Assembly: GCA_017633615.1 (NCBI GenBank)
Contig: JAGBPB010000041.1
Coordinates: 1-10,717 of the forward strand
Reading direction: 5' to 3'
Length of the DNA: 10,717 nucleotides
From: Bacteroidaceae bacterium
GTDB lineage: Bacteria; Bacteroidota; Bacteroidia; Bacteroidales; Bacteroidaceae
A model generated the notes under the pieces. It saw only the letters and a list, made by a program, of their open reading frames with translations. It did not search any database and was not told the DNA's origin. Positions 1-6,760 of the stretch are shown one piece after another (positions within the stretch are counted from its first letter, which is position 1; every line of letters begins with the position of its first letter). Both the position numbers and the translations under genes were made by a program.

Positions 1-569
1 ACGATCAGCTGGTAAGCATCGAGCGCAAGATTTACATCCTGCTCAACAAACCCAAGGATTGCGTTACCACAGTCGATGAGCCCCAGGAGCGCAAGACAGT
101 TATGGATTACATCAAGGGTGCCTGCAAGGAGCGCGTATATCCCGTAGGCCGTCTTGACCGCAATACAACAGGTGTTCTGCTTCTTACCAATGACGGTGAG
201 ATGGCAAGCCGCCTTACACACCCCAAGTTCCTCAAGAAGAAGATCTATCATGCACGTCTGGACCGCGCTGTCAGCGCCGAGGATCTGCAGAAGCTTCTGG
301 ACGGTGTCAACATCGGCGAGGAAGAGGGCGATATCGTACGTGCCGATGAGGTCAGCTACGTTAACGATGACAAGACCCAGGTAGGCATTGAGATCCACTC
401 AGGCCGCAACCGCGTGGTTCGTCGTATGTTCGACGCTCTGGGTTACCGCGTAACCAAGCTGGACCGCGTACAGTTTGCAGGTCTTACCAAGAAGCGTCTG
501 CGTCGCGGTGACTGGCGTTTCCTCACCGAGAAGGAGGTTAACATGCTCCGCATGGGTGCTTACGAATAA
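1..569 (+). CDS. rluB: 23S rRNA pseudouridine synthase, RsuA/RluB family (5' end outside window)
   Basis: Isomerises a specific uridine in rRNA to pseudouridine; the RluB branch acts on the 23S peptidyl-transferase region. The reading frame is open from position 3 with no start in the window, so the N-terminus (normally an S4-like RNA-binding domain) is missing; an internal ATG at 102 is not the start because the upstream codons read LLNKPKDCVTT, a conserved strand of this family. The catalytic aspartate lies in GRLDRNTTGVLLLTNDG (about nt 147-197). Further family landmarks are THPKFLKKKIYHA, then GRNRVVRRMF and the C-terminal VTKLDRVQFAGL. The last 188 or so residues are present and intact. 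asnS follows 25 nt later on the same strand, so the two may be cotranscribed. The family is firm; RluB rather than RsuA or RluE/F is inferred from the GRNRVVRRMF-type C-terminus and from phylum context. Confidence 0.9.
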   Translation, partial: DQLVSIERKIYILLNKPKDCVTTVDEPQERKTVMDYIKGACKERVYPVGRLDRNTTGVLLLTNDGEMASRLTHPKFLKKKIYHARLDRAVSAEDLQKLLDGVNIGEEEGDIVRADEVSYVNDDKTQVGIEIHSGRNRVVRRMFDALGYRVTKLDRVQFAGLTKKRLRRGDWRFLTEKEVNMLRMGAYE

Positions 570-594
570 TTAATCACTGATTAAATCTAAAACA

Positions 595-2040
595 ATGGAT
601 ATCAAGAGAACAAGGATTGTTGACCTCCTAAAGCGTACCGATTACGGTCAGGAGGTGCTCGTCAAAGGTTGGGTAAGAACAAAGCGTGGCAGTAAGAGCG
701 TAAACTTCATTGCCCTCAATGACGGTTCGACAATCAAGAATGTTCAGATTGTGGCTGACCTTGAGAAGTTCAGCGACGAGCTGATGAAGCAGATTACCAC
801 CGGTGCCTGCCTCAGCGTGAAGGGTACCATGGTCGAGAGCATCGGCTCAGGTCAGGCTGTCGAGGTTCAGGCTACTGATATTGAGGTGCTGGGTCTGTGC
901 GGTGATGACTATCCCATGCAGAAGAAGGGCCAGACATTCGAGTACATGCGTCAGCATGCCCATATGCGTCTGCGCACCAATACATTCGGTGCCGTGATGC
1001 GTATCCGCCACAATATGGCTATGGCCATCCATACCTACTTCCATGAGCATGGATTCTTCTATTTCCATACTCCGCTTATCACCGCTAGTGACTGCGAGGG
1101 TGCAGGTAACATGTTCCAGGTAACCACCAAGAACCTTTATGACCTCAAGAAGGATGATCAGGGTAAGATTATCTACGATGATGATTTCTTCGGCCAGCAG
1201 ACCTCACTTACCGTAAGCGGTCAGTTGGAGGGTGAACTTGGTGCAACCGCTCTGGGAGCCATCTATACTTTCGGTCCTACCTTCCGTGCCGAGAACTCCA
1301 ACACTCCGCGCCACCTGGCCGAGTTCTGGATGATTGAGCCCGAGATTGCTTTCCTGGATCAGGAGGAGCTGATGGACCTTGAGGAGGACTTCATAAAGTA
1401 CTGCGTAAAGTGGGCACTTGACCACTGCCAGGATGATCTGGAGTTCCTGAACAACATGATTGACAAGACTCTGCTGGAGCGTCTCAATGGCGTGCTCAAG
1501 GAGAACTTTGTACGTCTTACATACACTGAGGGTATAGGTATCCTTCAGGAGGCTATCAAGAACGGCAAGAAGTTCGAGTTCCCCTGCAACTGGGGTGATG
1601 ACCTGGCCAGCGAGCATGAACGTTTCCTCGTTGAGGAGCACTTCCGCAAGCCCGTTATCATGACTGACTATCCTACAGCCATCAAGTCATTCTACATGAA
1701 GCAGAATGAGGCTACTGCCGATGGCGGTTCAATAGGCTATCATGGTGTAAAGGCTCCCGCATCAACCATGCAGGGCACTGATGTTCTGTTCCCGCAGATT
1801 GGTGAGATCATCGGCGGTTCAGTTCGTGAGGCTGACTATGATAAGCTGATGGGTGAGATAGGTCGTCGTCAAATGGATATGACACATCTGTGGTGGTACC
1901 TTGATACCCGCCGCTGGGGTTCATGCCCGCACGCCGGTTTCGGTCTGGGCTTTGAGCGCCTGATCCTCTTCGTAACAGGCATGCAAAACATCCGCGACGT
2001 CATCCCATTCCCGAGAACACCGCGCTCAGCAGAATTCTAA
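595..2040 (+). CDS. asnS: Asparaginyl-tRNA synthetase
   Basis: Cytoplasmic class II aminoacyl-tRNA synthetase that charges tRNA-Asn with asparagine using ATP. Residues 1-105 form the OB-fold anticodon-binding domain ([20 protein letters not shown]). The catalytic domain follows: motif 1 region around 153-174 ([21 protein letters not shown]), motif 2 at 226-250 with the ATP-binding FRAE (Arg231), and motif 3 at 447-455 (GFGLGFERL, Arg455). Asn rather than Asp specificity is supported by the GQLEGE stretch (209-214), the long acidic segment after 180, and the end [14 protein letters not shown]. At 481 residues it is about 15 longer than the E. coli enzyme (466); part of the excess seems to be a loop at about 371-394 just before the IGEIIGGS segment. 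ATG at 595 is chosen because the protein starts as family members do; there is no SD, only an A-rich leader. A strong terminator follows the stop. Confidence 0.97.
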   Translation: MDIKRTRIVDLLKRTDYGQEVLVKGWVRTKRGSKSVNFIALNDGSTIKNVQIVADLEKFSDELMKQITTGACLSVKGTMVESIGSGQAVEVQATDIEVLGLCGDDYPMQKKGQTFEYMRQHAHMRLRTNTFGAVMRIRHNMAMAIHTYFHEHGFFYFHTPLITASDCEGAGNMFQVTTKNLYDLKKDDQGKIIYDDDFFGQQTSLTVSGQLEGELGATALGAIYTFGPTFRAENSNTPRHLAEFWMIEPEIAFLDQEELMDLEEDFIKYCVKWALDHCQDDLEFLNNMIDKTLLERLNGVLKENFVRLTYTEGIGILQEAIKNGKKFEFPCNWGDDLASEHERFLVEEHFRKPVIMTDYPTAIKSFYMKQNEATADGGSIGYHGVKAPASTMQGTDVLFPQIGEIIGGSVREADYDKLMGEIGRRQMDMTHLWWYLDTRRWGSCPHAGFGLGFERLILFVTGMQNIRDVIPFPRTPRSAEF

Positions 2041-2042
2041 AT

Positions 2043-2076
2043 AAAAAACTCCGGTTCGTTTGAATCGGAGTTTTTT
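2043..2076. terminator. Bidirectional intrinsic terminator between asnS and the Gate-domain gene
   Basis: The arms AAAAAACTCCGGTTC (2043-2057) and GAATCGGAGTTTTTT (2062-2076) pair over 15 positions with one G-T wobble, leaving a GTTT tetraloop. A-tract and T-tract flank the GC core symmetrically, so the hairpin can end asnS transcription on the + strand and the 2078-3010 gene on the - strand. It begins 2 nt after the asnS stop and 1 nt after the stop of the opposing gene. Confidence 0.93.
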
Positions 2077-2077
2077 A

Positions 2078-3010
2078 TTATCGTGCTGTAAATTTGAAGT
2101 AGAGCCTTAGCGACCAGGCCAGGACTGTTACCATGCCCCAGCGGAACAGGAGCATCCAGTACCACATGCCACCCACGGCTGCAAAGAGCATCAGGTCCTC
2201 CAGGTTGCTATGCGATATGCCTATGTGCGTGTTGAGCAGGCGGATGCTGCGGTCCGATATCTGACCGCGCTCCATCTCATCCATTATTGCGGCCGATCCG
2301 TACGAAAGACCCACCACATTGGCTACTATCCAAAGGAACGATGTCTCCTTGGGTAGACCGAACAGTGTGAGCAGCGGACTGAACACTTTCGATATCCAGT
2401 TCATGATGCCGTACTCATAGAATGCGCGCTGTATGATGTTGAGCAGGGTAATAAGCACCGTCATCCAAACGGCCAGTTTCATCAGGCCCTTGAACCATAC
2501 CATGAACATGGGCCAGAACTCACCCTGAATCTGGAAGAACGGAATCTCAGAGAGATTGACTGCCGTTGCATCATACACAGGCCGTCCCGGCAGAACCTGG
2601 TTCATGATGATACCCAGAGAGAGTGATCCCAGGGTGCGTATAAGCACAGTATATAATGCGGGTGCTCCTGTCTTTTTCTGAACGGCCGTCTCCACTACCA
2701 TTGCGTGGGCTGCCAAAGTCATTGTACCCAGTATGGTAATCTGGCGTGCGGTAAGGTCAATGGTCGATACCACCGCAATGCATGAGTATACGTTGATGAA
2801 ATATCCGCTCACATAGGCCAGTGAGGCGTCACCGGGCAGTCCGAAAATGCGGAACACGGGACTCACTGCAGCCGCAATCCAAGCCAGTATTCCGGTATAT
2901 TTGAGCAGGAACATTATAAAAGAAACGATGGCGGTTATCTTGAATATCCACCAAATGGTTTTCATCGCCCTGGGCACCGCCTGGCGAACAATTCTCTTGA
3001 GTTTTTCCAT
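2078..3010 (-). CDS. Nucleoside recognition (Gate) domain membrane protein, SpmA/SpmB-like
   Basis: Polytopic inner-membrane protein of 310 residues with two Gate-type (nucleoside recognition, PF07670) halves. Hydrophobic segments run from about residue 16 to the end. The first half has FGLPGDASLAYVSGYFINVYS and AAHAMVVETAVQKKTGAP; the second half repeats the theme with FGLPKETSFLWIVANVVGLSYGSAAI and HIGISHSNLEDLMLFAAVG. The duplicated GLP...S pattern is typical of this family, which is related to the spore-maturation proteins SpmA/SpmB and to the gate domain of FeoB and nucleoside transporters. The transported substrate is not known and cannot be read from sequence. A TTG at 3022 in frame is rejected as start because it lies inside a TAnnTTTG promoter box; ATG at 3010 gives the usual short basic N-terminus (MEKLKRIVRQAVPRAMK). 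The gene lies downstream of the lipoprotein gene but behind a terminator, so it is probably its own transcript. Confidence 0.85.
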   Translation of the reverse strand: MEKLKRIVRQAVPRAMKTIWWIFKITAIVSFIMFLLKYTGILAWIAAAVSPVFRIFGLPGDASLAYVSGYFINVYSCIAVVSTIDLTARQITILGTMTLAAHAMVVETAVQKKTGAPALYTVLIRTLGSLSLGIIMNQVLPGRPVYDATAVNLSEIPFFQIQGEFWPMFMVWFKGLMKLAVWMTVLITLLNIIQRAFYEYGIMNWISKVFSPLLTLFGLPKETSFLWIVANVVGLSYGSAAIMDEMERGQISDRSIRLLNTHIGISHSNLEDLMLFAAVGGMWYWMLLFRWGMVTVLAWSLRLYFKFTAR

Positions 3011-3019
3011 AATCGGCCG

Positions 3020-3027
3020 CAAAGATA
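3020..3027 (-). promoter_or_regulatory. Bacteroidetes -7 promoter box (TATCTTTG) for the Gate-domain gene
   Basis: On the - strand TATCTTTG is an exact match to the Bacteroidetes TAnnTTTG -7 consensus. It ends only 9 nt before the ATG at 3010, so transcription would start within a few bases of the start codon. No clear -33 TTG is seen at the usual 19-21 nt distance. It sits between the upstream gene's terminator and this gene. Confidence 0.55.
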
Positions 3028-3036
3028 CTCAAAAAC

Positions 3037-3065
3037 GACGCAAAGGGGTCGTTTCCCTTTGCGTC
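3037..3065 (-). terminator. Intrinsic terminator of the lipoprotein gene
   Basis: Perfect 11-bp inverted repeat GACGCAAAGGG (3037-3047) and CCCTTTGCGTC (3055-3065) with a 7-nt loop. Read on the - strand it starts 4 nt after the lipoprotein stop codon and is followed by a T-rich stretch (GTTTTTGAG), as expected for a rho-independent terminator. Its downstream edge almost touches the promoter box of the next gene. Confidence 0.85.
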
Positions 3066-3069
3066 ATTT

Positions 3070-5010
3070 TTATTCGCGCAGCAGGTTGACCTTTTTCATT
3101 TTAAGGGCACCATCCTCTATATACAGGTTGTAGGCGTTAGGGAAGTGGGGTTTATATTTTATTTCATCATATTCATAGTCGTCCTCAATTGTCATGGAGA
3201 AAGGATCCCTGTTTATTTCACTTATGTCAAATTCCTTATTGAATACAGTCCTGGCGCCGGTCTCGTCGACAGCCAGTATTGTCAGTATACCAGGAGAGCA
3301 GCAGTCGCCCCATCCTTTAAAGAACAGCAGGTAGCGTGACTTGCCCATGGGGTGACAGTAGAAATAGTTGTTGTCGAACACACCCCGCTTCTCCCAGTCC
3401 GGATTCTTGAATTGGTATTTTTTGCCGGCTGACTCGATGCTGATTACACTATAGTCACCGGGATCATTCTTCCAGCCTTCGCTGGTGTAGCCGTACAGTG
3501 TGACGGTTATATCATCGGCTTTGTTGCCTATCTGCGCGCTGAATACCTCTTCAAGTTCTTCGGCGGAATCATCATATTTCCAGAACCCATCAATCAGGGA
3601 GTCATTCACCTCCTTTCCGAATTCATATATGGTGATAACCTTTTCAGGCTTTACGGGAATATAGTCCCTTGGCTGGATGACCGTGACCTGGCACTCCTGT
3701 TTGAACTCTCCGCAAACGGCGGTTATTGTGCACTTTCCGCCTGAGACGCCGGTTACCTTTCCGTTTCTGTCAACATATGCTACTGCTGAATTGCCGCTAC
3801 GCCAGTAAATGTTCCTTTTAGTTGCATCCTCCGGGATGAAAGCGGCACTCAGGATATAGTCGTCGCCTACTTCCATTTTCAATTCAGTCCTGTTAAGGAT
3901 GATATCGCTTATGGGGACATACTGTTTTGTGGTGACAGGTCTTATTGAACGTCCGCTCTGAATGCTCAATGGAACTAGCGTTAATATCATATTTCTGTTT
4001 TGACTCTTATCCGGTCCGTCGGAAACAGAAACGAACTGCCATGCCTTAGGCTCTCTTTCAGGATCATCAAACTTGCATGTACTTGTCCAATAGTAAAGCC
4101 CGCTGGATTCATTGATCCATCTTCTCTCCATTTTCATTCCTCCGGCCGGGAGAAATATCGAGTTGCCGTTTTGTCCGGTAACTTTATATCCCCAATGATA
4201 ACTCTGCTCCATCCATTCCCATTCGCATTTGTCTATCAGTTCCTGGAATTCCTCTTTTGTGGGCATGCGCCAGTCTTTTCCCCAAAGCACGGTGGCTGCG
4301 TCATCACATGATTCTATAACGTTCAGTTTGCCATCATAGTAATGACCCTGTTTGGGCTCCAGATAATAGTTCTGTACAAATTCTTTTCTTGCTTCGGTTT
4401 CGCCCCATGCAAAAAAGTCTCCGTGCCAATTAGGATCATACTTACGTCCTCCGACGTTGAAGGTGGCCCAGTTAACGCTCAGGCCCAGGTCAACAAACTC
4501 ATAATCTTCAAAATTGTATAGACTCTCGCTGGCGTATGAGGTGGGAACGCGGTAGTTGTCTCCGGGCCTTATGATATATGCGATCTTATTCTCCTTATTG
4601 ACCATAACATATACCGAGTCCTTTGCCGGCTCATCTCTTACAGGCCATGGGGTGTACTCAAAATAGACTACGTATTTCTCATTCCGCTTGACTACACGGA
4701 AGGATTCAGTGTGTATTTCGGAATAAATTCCTCCGTCCAGAACAAAGTCATACTCACCGACACAATCCATTACAAACTCACGGAGTTGATCCGTGCAATA
4801 TACGGAAAGAACGGAATCCGTCTTGTGATCTGCATCCCCGTGTGTGCAATACGCTTTGTAGAATTCCAGTATAGTTGCAGCCATACCGGTCGGTGTTTCC
4901 GTCTTGGCCGATGTTGTCGGGGCCGATGCAACCGGAGTCTGGCCGTTCTTACTTTTGCAGGAGCAGATGAATAGGGATACGATGATAAACAGAAAAAGGA
5001 CTCTTCTCAT
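3070..5010 (-). CDS. Mosaic lipoprotein: DUF3828-like, FISUMP-type and bacterial Ig-like domains
   Basis: 646-residue exported lipoprotein of unknown role. Residues 1-17 are a type II signal peptide ending ICSC, with Cys18 as the likely lipidated residue; the following KSKNGQ has no acidic run, so the Bacteroidetes surface-export signal is not obvious and a periplasmic location is likely. After a Ser/Thr/Pro-rich linker (24-42), residues 43-155 resemble DUF3828 (ILEFYKAYC, then a YVVYFEY strand). Residues 170-358 form a FISUMP-type (Fibrobacter succinogenes major) domain: EFVDLGLSVNWAT, FFAWGET, DWRMPTKEEFQELI and the closing GRSIRPV. Residues 364-446 are a Big_2 Ig-like domain (ILNRTELKMEVGDD, NGKVTGVSGGKCTITA). 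Residues 450-646 match nothing I recognise; they hold a CC pair (570-571) and a basic end. The first four domains are recognised by motif, not by search. It has its own promoter and terminator, so it is probably monocistronic. Confidence 0.8.
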   Translation of the reverse strand: MRRVLFLFIIVSLFICSCKSKNGQTPVASAPTTSAKTETPTGMAATILEFYKAYCTHGDADHKTDSVLSVYCTDQLREFVMDCVGEYDFVLDGGIYSEIHTESFRVVKRNEKYVVYFEYTPWPVRDEPAKDSVYVMVNKENKIAYIIRPGDNYRVPTSYASESLYNFEDYEFVDLGLSVNWATFNVGGRKYDPNWHGDFFAWGETEARKEFVQNYYLEPKQGHYYDGKLNVIESCDDAATVLWGKDWRMPTKEEFQELIDKCEWEWMEQSYHWGYKVTGQNGNSIFLPAGGMKMERRWINESSGLYYWTSTCKFDDPEREPKAWQFVSVSDGPDKSQNRNMILTLVPLSIQSGRSIRPVTTKQYVPISDIILNRTELKMEVGDDYILSAAFIPEDATKRNIYWRSGNSAVAYVDRNGKVTGVSGGKCTITAVCGEFKQECQVTVIQPRDYIPVKPEKVITIYEFGKEVNDSLIDGFWKYDDSAEELEEVFSAQIGNKADDITVTLYGYTSEGWKNDPGDYSVISIESAGKKYQFKNPDWEKRGVFDNNYFYCHPMGKSRYLLFFKGWGDCCSPGILTILAVDETGARTVFNKEFDISEINRDPFSMTIEDDYEYDEIKYKPHFPNAYNLYIEDGALKMKKVNLLRE

Positions 5011-5034
5011 AATTTAGGTTCAATAGGTTATAGA

Positions 5035-5042
5035 CAAAGATA
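5035..5042 (-). promoter_or_regulatory. -7 promoter box (TATCTTTG) for the lipoprotein gene
   Basis: Exact TAnnTTTG on the - strand, 24 nt before the ATG at 5010. No good -33 TTG is visible at 19-21 nt upstream. It lies back-to-back with the + strand box at 5052-5059, so the two core promoters must overlap. Confidence 0.65.
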
Positions 5043-5051
5043 GCATTTTTT

Positions 5052-5059
5052 TAATTTTG
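5052..5059 (+). promoter_or_regulatory. -7 promoter box (TAATTTTG) for the PI-PLC gene
   Basis: Exact TAnnTTTG on the + strand, ending 24 nt before the ATG at 5084; the predicted leader is about 20 nt. An in-frame TTG at 5057 lies inside this box, which argues against it as the start codon. Confidence 0.65.
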
Positions 5060-5083
5060 CATACCAGCCGGAATGATAAAGAT

Positions 5084-6028
5084 ATGAAAAGAATTATCTT
5101 TTTTTGCTGCCTTATATTGCAGATGTACAATGCCGTCCGGGCACAGACGGATAATGCCGGTTGGATGTCATCGTTGCCGGATGCGCTTCCGGTAAGCCGG
5201 CTCTCCATTCCAGGAACGCATGATTCCGGTACATCAGGCGTGCGCTTCCTGACCCGCCGTTACGCCCGTACCCAGACGATGGATCTGGCGGAGCAGTGGG
5301 ATGCGGGAATCCGTTTCTTTGACCTCCGACCCAGGTTGGAAAACGGTACACTCAGGATTTACCATGGCCCGGCCGACTGCCATTTGGGCTTTGAGGAGGC
5401 GCTTCTGATCATAAAAGACAAACTGGAACTGAATCCCACCGAGTTCTGCATAGTCATGACCAACAGCGCCGGCGGCGGTCAGACGGCGGTCGATATGACC
5501 ATGGATATTATCAATTCCGTCATACCTTCCCATATGCTGGCACCGTTCCGGGCAAACATGACTGTGGCCGATATGCGCGGGCGCGTACTCTTTATACATA
5601 GGGACTCGCCGTCGGCCGGCAAGGATTATCCCGGCACCGTAGTGAAGGGATGGCCGGGAAACGGTTCGTCACGTCAGTCCAGGTTGGTGTCATCGGACCA
5701 AAACAGTGCCGTGCTTTGGGCACAGGACTTTTTTACTGACGGCGGCAAGGGCAAGATGAGTTATCTCAACTCCAAATGGGATAAGGTCTCGGGTCTGGTA
5801 AGGGAGTTTGCATCGGCCCCCGAGGGAGTGTGGTGCATTAACCATACGTCGGGTTATACGGGCTCCGGTATCAGCACCAACATAAACCGCAACGCCCGTG
5901 TCACCAATGCCCGCCTGCTGGAGTATCTGGGTAATCACAAGAAGCCGATAGGTATAGTCCCCATGGATTTCCCACAGCAGGAACTGATAGACGCAATCAT
6001 ATTTTTGAATACTTTTGCAGCCGAATAA
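5084..6028 (+). CDS. Secreted phosphatidylinositol-specific phospholipase C (PI-PLC X domain)
   Basis: 314-residue exported phosphodiesterase of the PI-PLC X-domain family, which cleaves phosphatidylinositol (and in some members GPI anchors) to diacylglycerol and a cyclic inositol phosphate without needing calcium. A signal peptide (MKRIIFFCCLILQ... to about Ala20, VRA/Q) predicts export to the periplasm or beyond. The two catalytic histidines are in place: His46 in LSIPGTHDSGT and His94 in RIYHGP; Asp80 and Arg82 of FFDLRP match the substrate-binding Asp/Arg pair of the Bacillus enzyme, and Asp295 in IVPMDFP matches the C-terminal Asp partner. Length fits the roughly 300-residue bacterial enzymes. 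ATG 5084 is preferred over an in-frame TTG at 5057 because it starts the signal peptide and the TTG is within the promoter. The thioesterase gene follows 11 nt after the stop. True substrate is inferred only. Confidence 0.9.
   Translation: MKRIIFFCCLILQMYNAVRAQTDNAGWMSSLPDALPVSRLSIPGTHDSGTSGVRFLTRRYARTQTMDLAEQWDAGIRFFDLRPRLENGTLRIYHGPADCHLGFEEALLIIKDKLELNPTEFCIVMTNSAGGGQTAVDMTMDIINSVIPSHMLAPFRANMTVADMRGRVLFIHRDSPSAGKDYPGTVVKGWPGNGSSRQSRLVSSDQNSAVLWAQDFFTDGGKGKMSYLNSKWDKVSGLVREFASAPEGVWCINHTSGYTGSGISTNINRNARVTNARLLEYLGNHKKPIGIVPMDFPQQELIDAIIFLNTFAAE
6000..6017 (+). promoter_or_regulatory. Two tandem TAnnTTTG boxes inside the PI-PLC 3' end
   Basis: TATTTTTG (6000-6007) and TACTTTTG (6010-6017) both match the -7 consensus on the + strand. 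The second ends 22 nt before the thioesterase ATG, a normal distance for a promoter. There is no -33 TTG at the usual spacing and the codons are AT-rich (IFLNTF), so chance is quite possible. If real, the thioesterase would have its own promoter in addition to readthrough from PI-PLC. Confidence 0.25.
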
Positions 6029-6039
6029 CACCTTACATC

Positions 6040-6453
6040 ATGACACTTAAAGACTTTCTCAATGAGGGCGACAAGTTCGCCAAGTACATAGGCATAGATC
6101 TTGTTGAAGTAAAACCCGGAACGGCAAAGGCTACCATGACCGTTACCGAGCACCATATGAATGCCGGAAACATCTGTCAGGGCGGAGCGCTGTTCACTCT
6201 TGCAGACCTGGTTTTTGCAGCACTGGTCAATCAGGGTGAGAATATGGCGTTTGCCATCAACTCCACCATTTATTATCACGTATCGGCCAAATTGGGCGAT
6301 GTGCTTACAGCCGAGGGCCATTTTACAAGTCACCATCCAAAGATTCCTGCCGCCCAAGTTCAGGTAAAAGACCAGAACGGAACGATTATTGCAACATTCC
6401 ACGCACAAGGGTATACAAAGCGTATGCCAGCACCTTTTTGCGGGTTGGAATAA
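6040..6453 (+). CDS. PaaI-family hotdog-fold thioesterase
   Basis: 137-residue cytoplasmic hotdog protein of the PaaI/YiiD-like thioesterase group that hydrolyses acyl- or aryl-CoA esters. The family core is visible: the ligand-binding turn HMNAGNICQGGALFTLAD (39-56) at the start of the central helix, with catalytic Asp56, and the FAINSTIYYHVSAKLGD strand (71-87). In the commonest version of the motif the residue before GG is His; here it is Gln47, a change I believe also occurs in Bacteroidetes homologues. Length is typical (about 130-140). No signal peptide is seen. It starts 11 nt after the PI-PLC stop, which suggests cotranscription, although a cytosolic CoA thioesterase and a secreted lipase share only a loose lipid theme. 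The substrate cannot be told from sequence. Confidence 0.88.
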   Translation: MTLKDFLNEGDKFAKYIGIDLVEVKPGTAKATMTVTEHHMNAGNICQGGALFTLADLVFAALVNQGENMAFAINSTIYYHVSAKLGDVLTAEGHFTSHHPKIPAAQVQVKDQNGTIIATFHAQGYTKRMPAPFCGLE

Positions 6454-6493
6454 TATTTTTTCAGATTTTAACACTTATTTCCATTTGTTTTCA

Positions 6494-6501
6494 TATCTTT
6501 G
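6494..6501 (+). promoter_or_regulatory. -7 promoter box (TATCTTTG) in the thioesterase-DUF2271 gap
   Basis: Exact TAnnTTTG on the + strand, 270 nt before the DUF2271 start and 62 nt before the ATG of the small ORF at 6564. No clear -33 TTG. It would drive a transcript covering the small ORF and the inverted repeats of this gap. Confidence 0.5.
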
Positions 6502-6563
6502 TCCATGAAGCATCGCCTATAAGTGCTGAAAAGGACTTTGAAACGTGAAAACAATATTTATAT

Positions 6564-6704
6564 ATGAAGGACTGGAAAAATACTACCGCTTCCAATTTAC
6601 AGGAAGTTCAAGAAGACACAACTGAAACATCAAAGTGGACGGGAGGGTTCCCAAGTTTGAACTTGAGTTCGCTGTCTCCACTAACGGCTCCGTTAGGAGA
6701 TTAG
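6564..6704 (+). CDS. Possible small ORF, 46 residues, unknown
   Basis: ATG 6564 to TAG 6702-6704. The peptide starts MKDWKNTTASNLQEVQEDTT, continues ETSKWTGG and ends FPSLNLSSLSPLTAPLGD. The N-terminal half is polar and acidic, the C-terminal half Ser/Leu/Pro-rich after a Gly-Gly at 27-28. That leader-GG-core look is reminiscent of exported or processed peptides, but I recognise no family and there are no maturation or export genes beside it. In favour: an exact promoter box 62 nt upstream and an A/T-rich, SD-less start context normal for this phylum. Against: short length, strong inverted repeats overlapping its 3' half (which suggest an RNA role), and no comparative evidence. It is in a different frame from the DUF2271 gene. 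Confidence 0.25.
   Translation: MKDWKNTTASNLQEVQEDTTETSKWTGGFPSLNLSSLSPLTAPLGD
6604..6700 (+). promoter_or_regulatory. Structured RNA region with overlapping inverted repeats
   Basis: Several pairings are readable. AAGTTCAA (6604-6611) with TTGAACTT (6657-6664) is an 8-bp perfect stem. Inside it, GGGA (6641-6644) pairs with TCCC (6649-6652). CTAACG (6681-6686) with CGTTAG (6691-6696) forms a hairpin with a GCTC loop, extended by TCTC/GAGA across a 2-nt bulge and followed by TTAGTTGTTTT, so it may terminate. AGTGGA (6634-6639) can pair with TCCACT (6677-6682) instead, which would break that hairpin. I do not recognise a known riboswitch or sRNA family. It could be a leader of the DUF2271 gene, an independent small RNA, or incidental structure in the small ORF's mRNA. 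Confidence 0.35.
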
Positions 6705-6711
6705 TTGTTTT

Positions 6712-6760
6712 AAAACAATTTGGTTATCTTCGCACTCAGCAAGATAACCAAATTTGTTTT
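6712..6760 (+). terminator. Long terminator-like hairpin directly before the DUF2271 start codon
   Basis: AATTTGGTTATCTT (6717-6730) and AAGATAACCAAATT (6741-6754) form a 14-bp perfect stem with a 10-nt loop, extended past one bulged T by AAAAC (6712-6716) with GTTTT (6756-6760). The T-rich 3' arm runs to within 3 nt of the ATG at 6764. It has the shape of an intrinsic terminator or attenuator, though the stem is AT-rich. The 5' arm also contains TATCTTCG (6725-6732), one base off the TAnnTTTG promoter box, so the repeat could instead be an operator around a promoter whose transcript starts in the loop. Confidence 0.5.

Noticed and set aside
1204..1641. 145-codon open frame on the - strand
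   Set aside because: It is fully inside asnS, antisense, with no family resemblance; a by-product of codon use in asnS.
5057..5083. TTG start giving a PI-PLC nine residues longer
   Set aside because: The TTG lies inside the TAATTTTG promoter box and the extra residues would precede the signal peptide.
5935..6474. 179-codon open frame on the - strand over the thioesterase
   Set aside because: Antisense to a clear hotdog thioesterase and the PI-PLC end; Cys/His-rich nonsense-like composition and no promoter box at a sensible place.
6707..6716. Palindrome GTTTTAAAAC
   Set aside because: A short AT palindrome in an A/T-rich gap; most simply part of the flanks of neighbouring hairpins.
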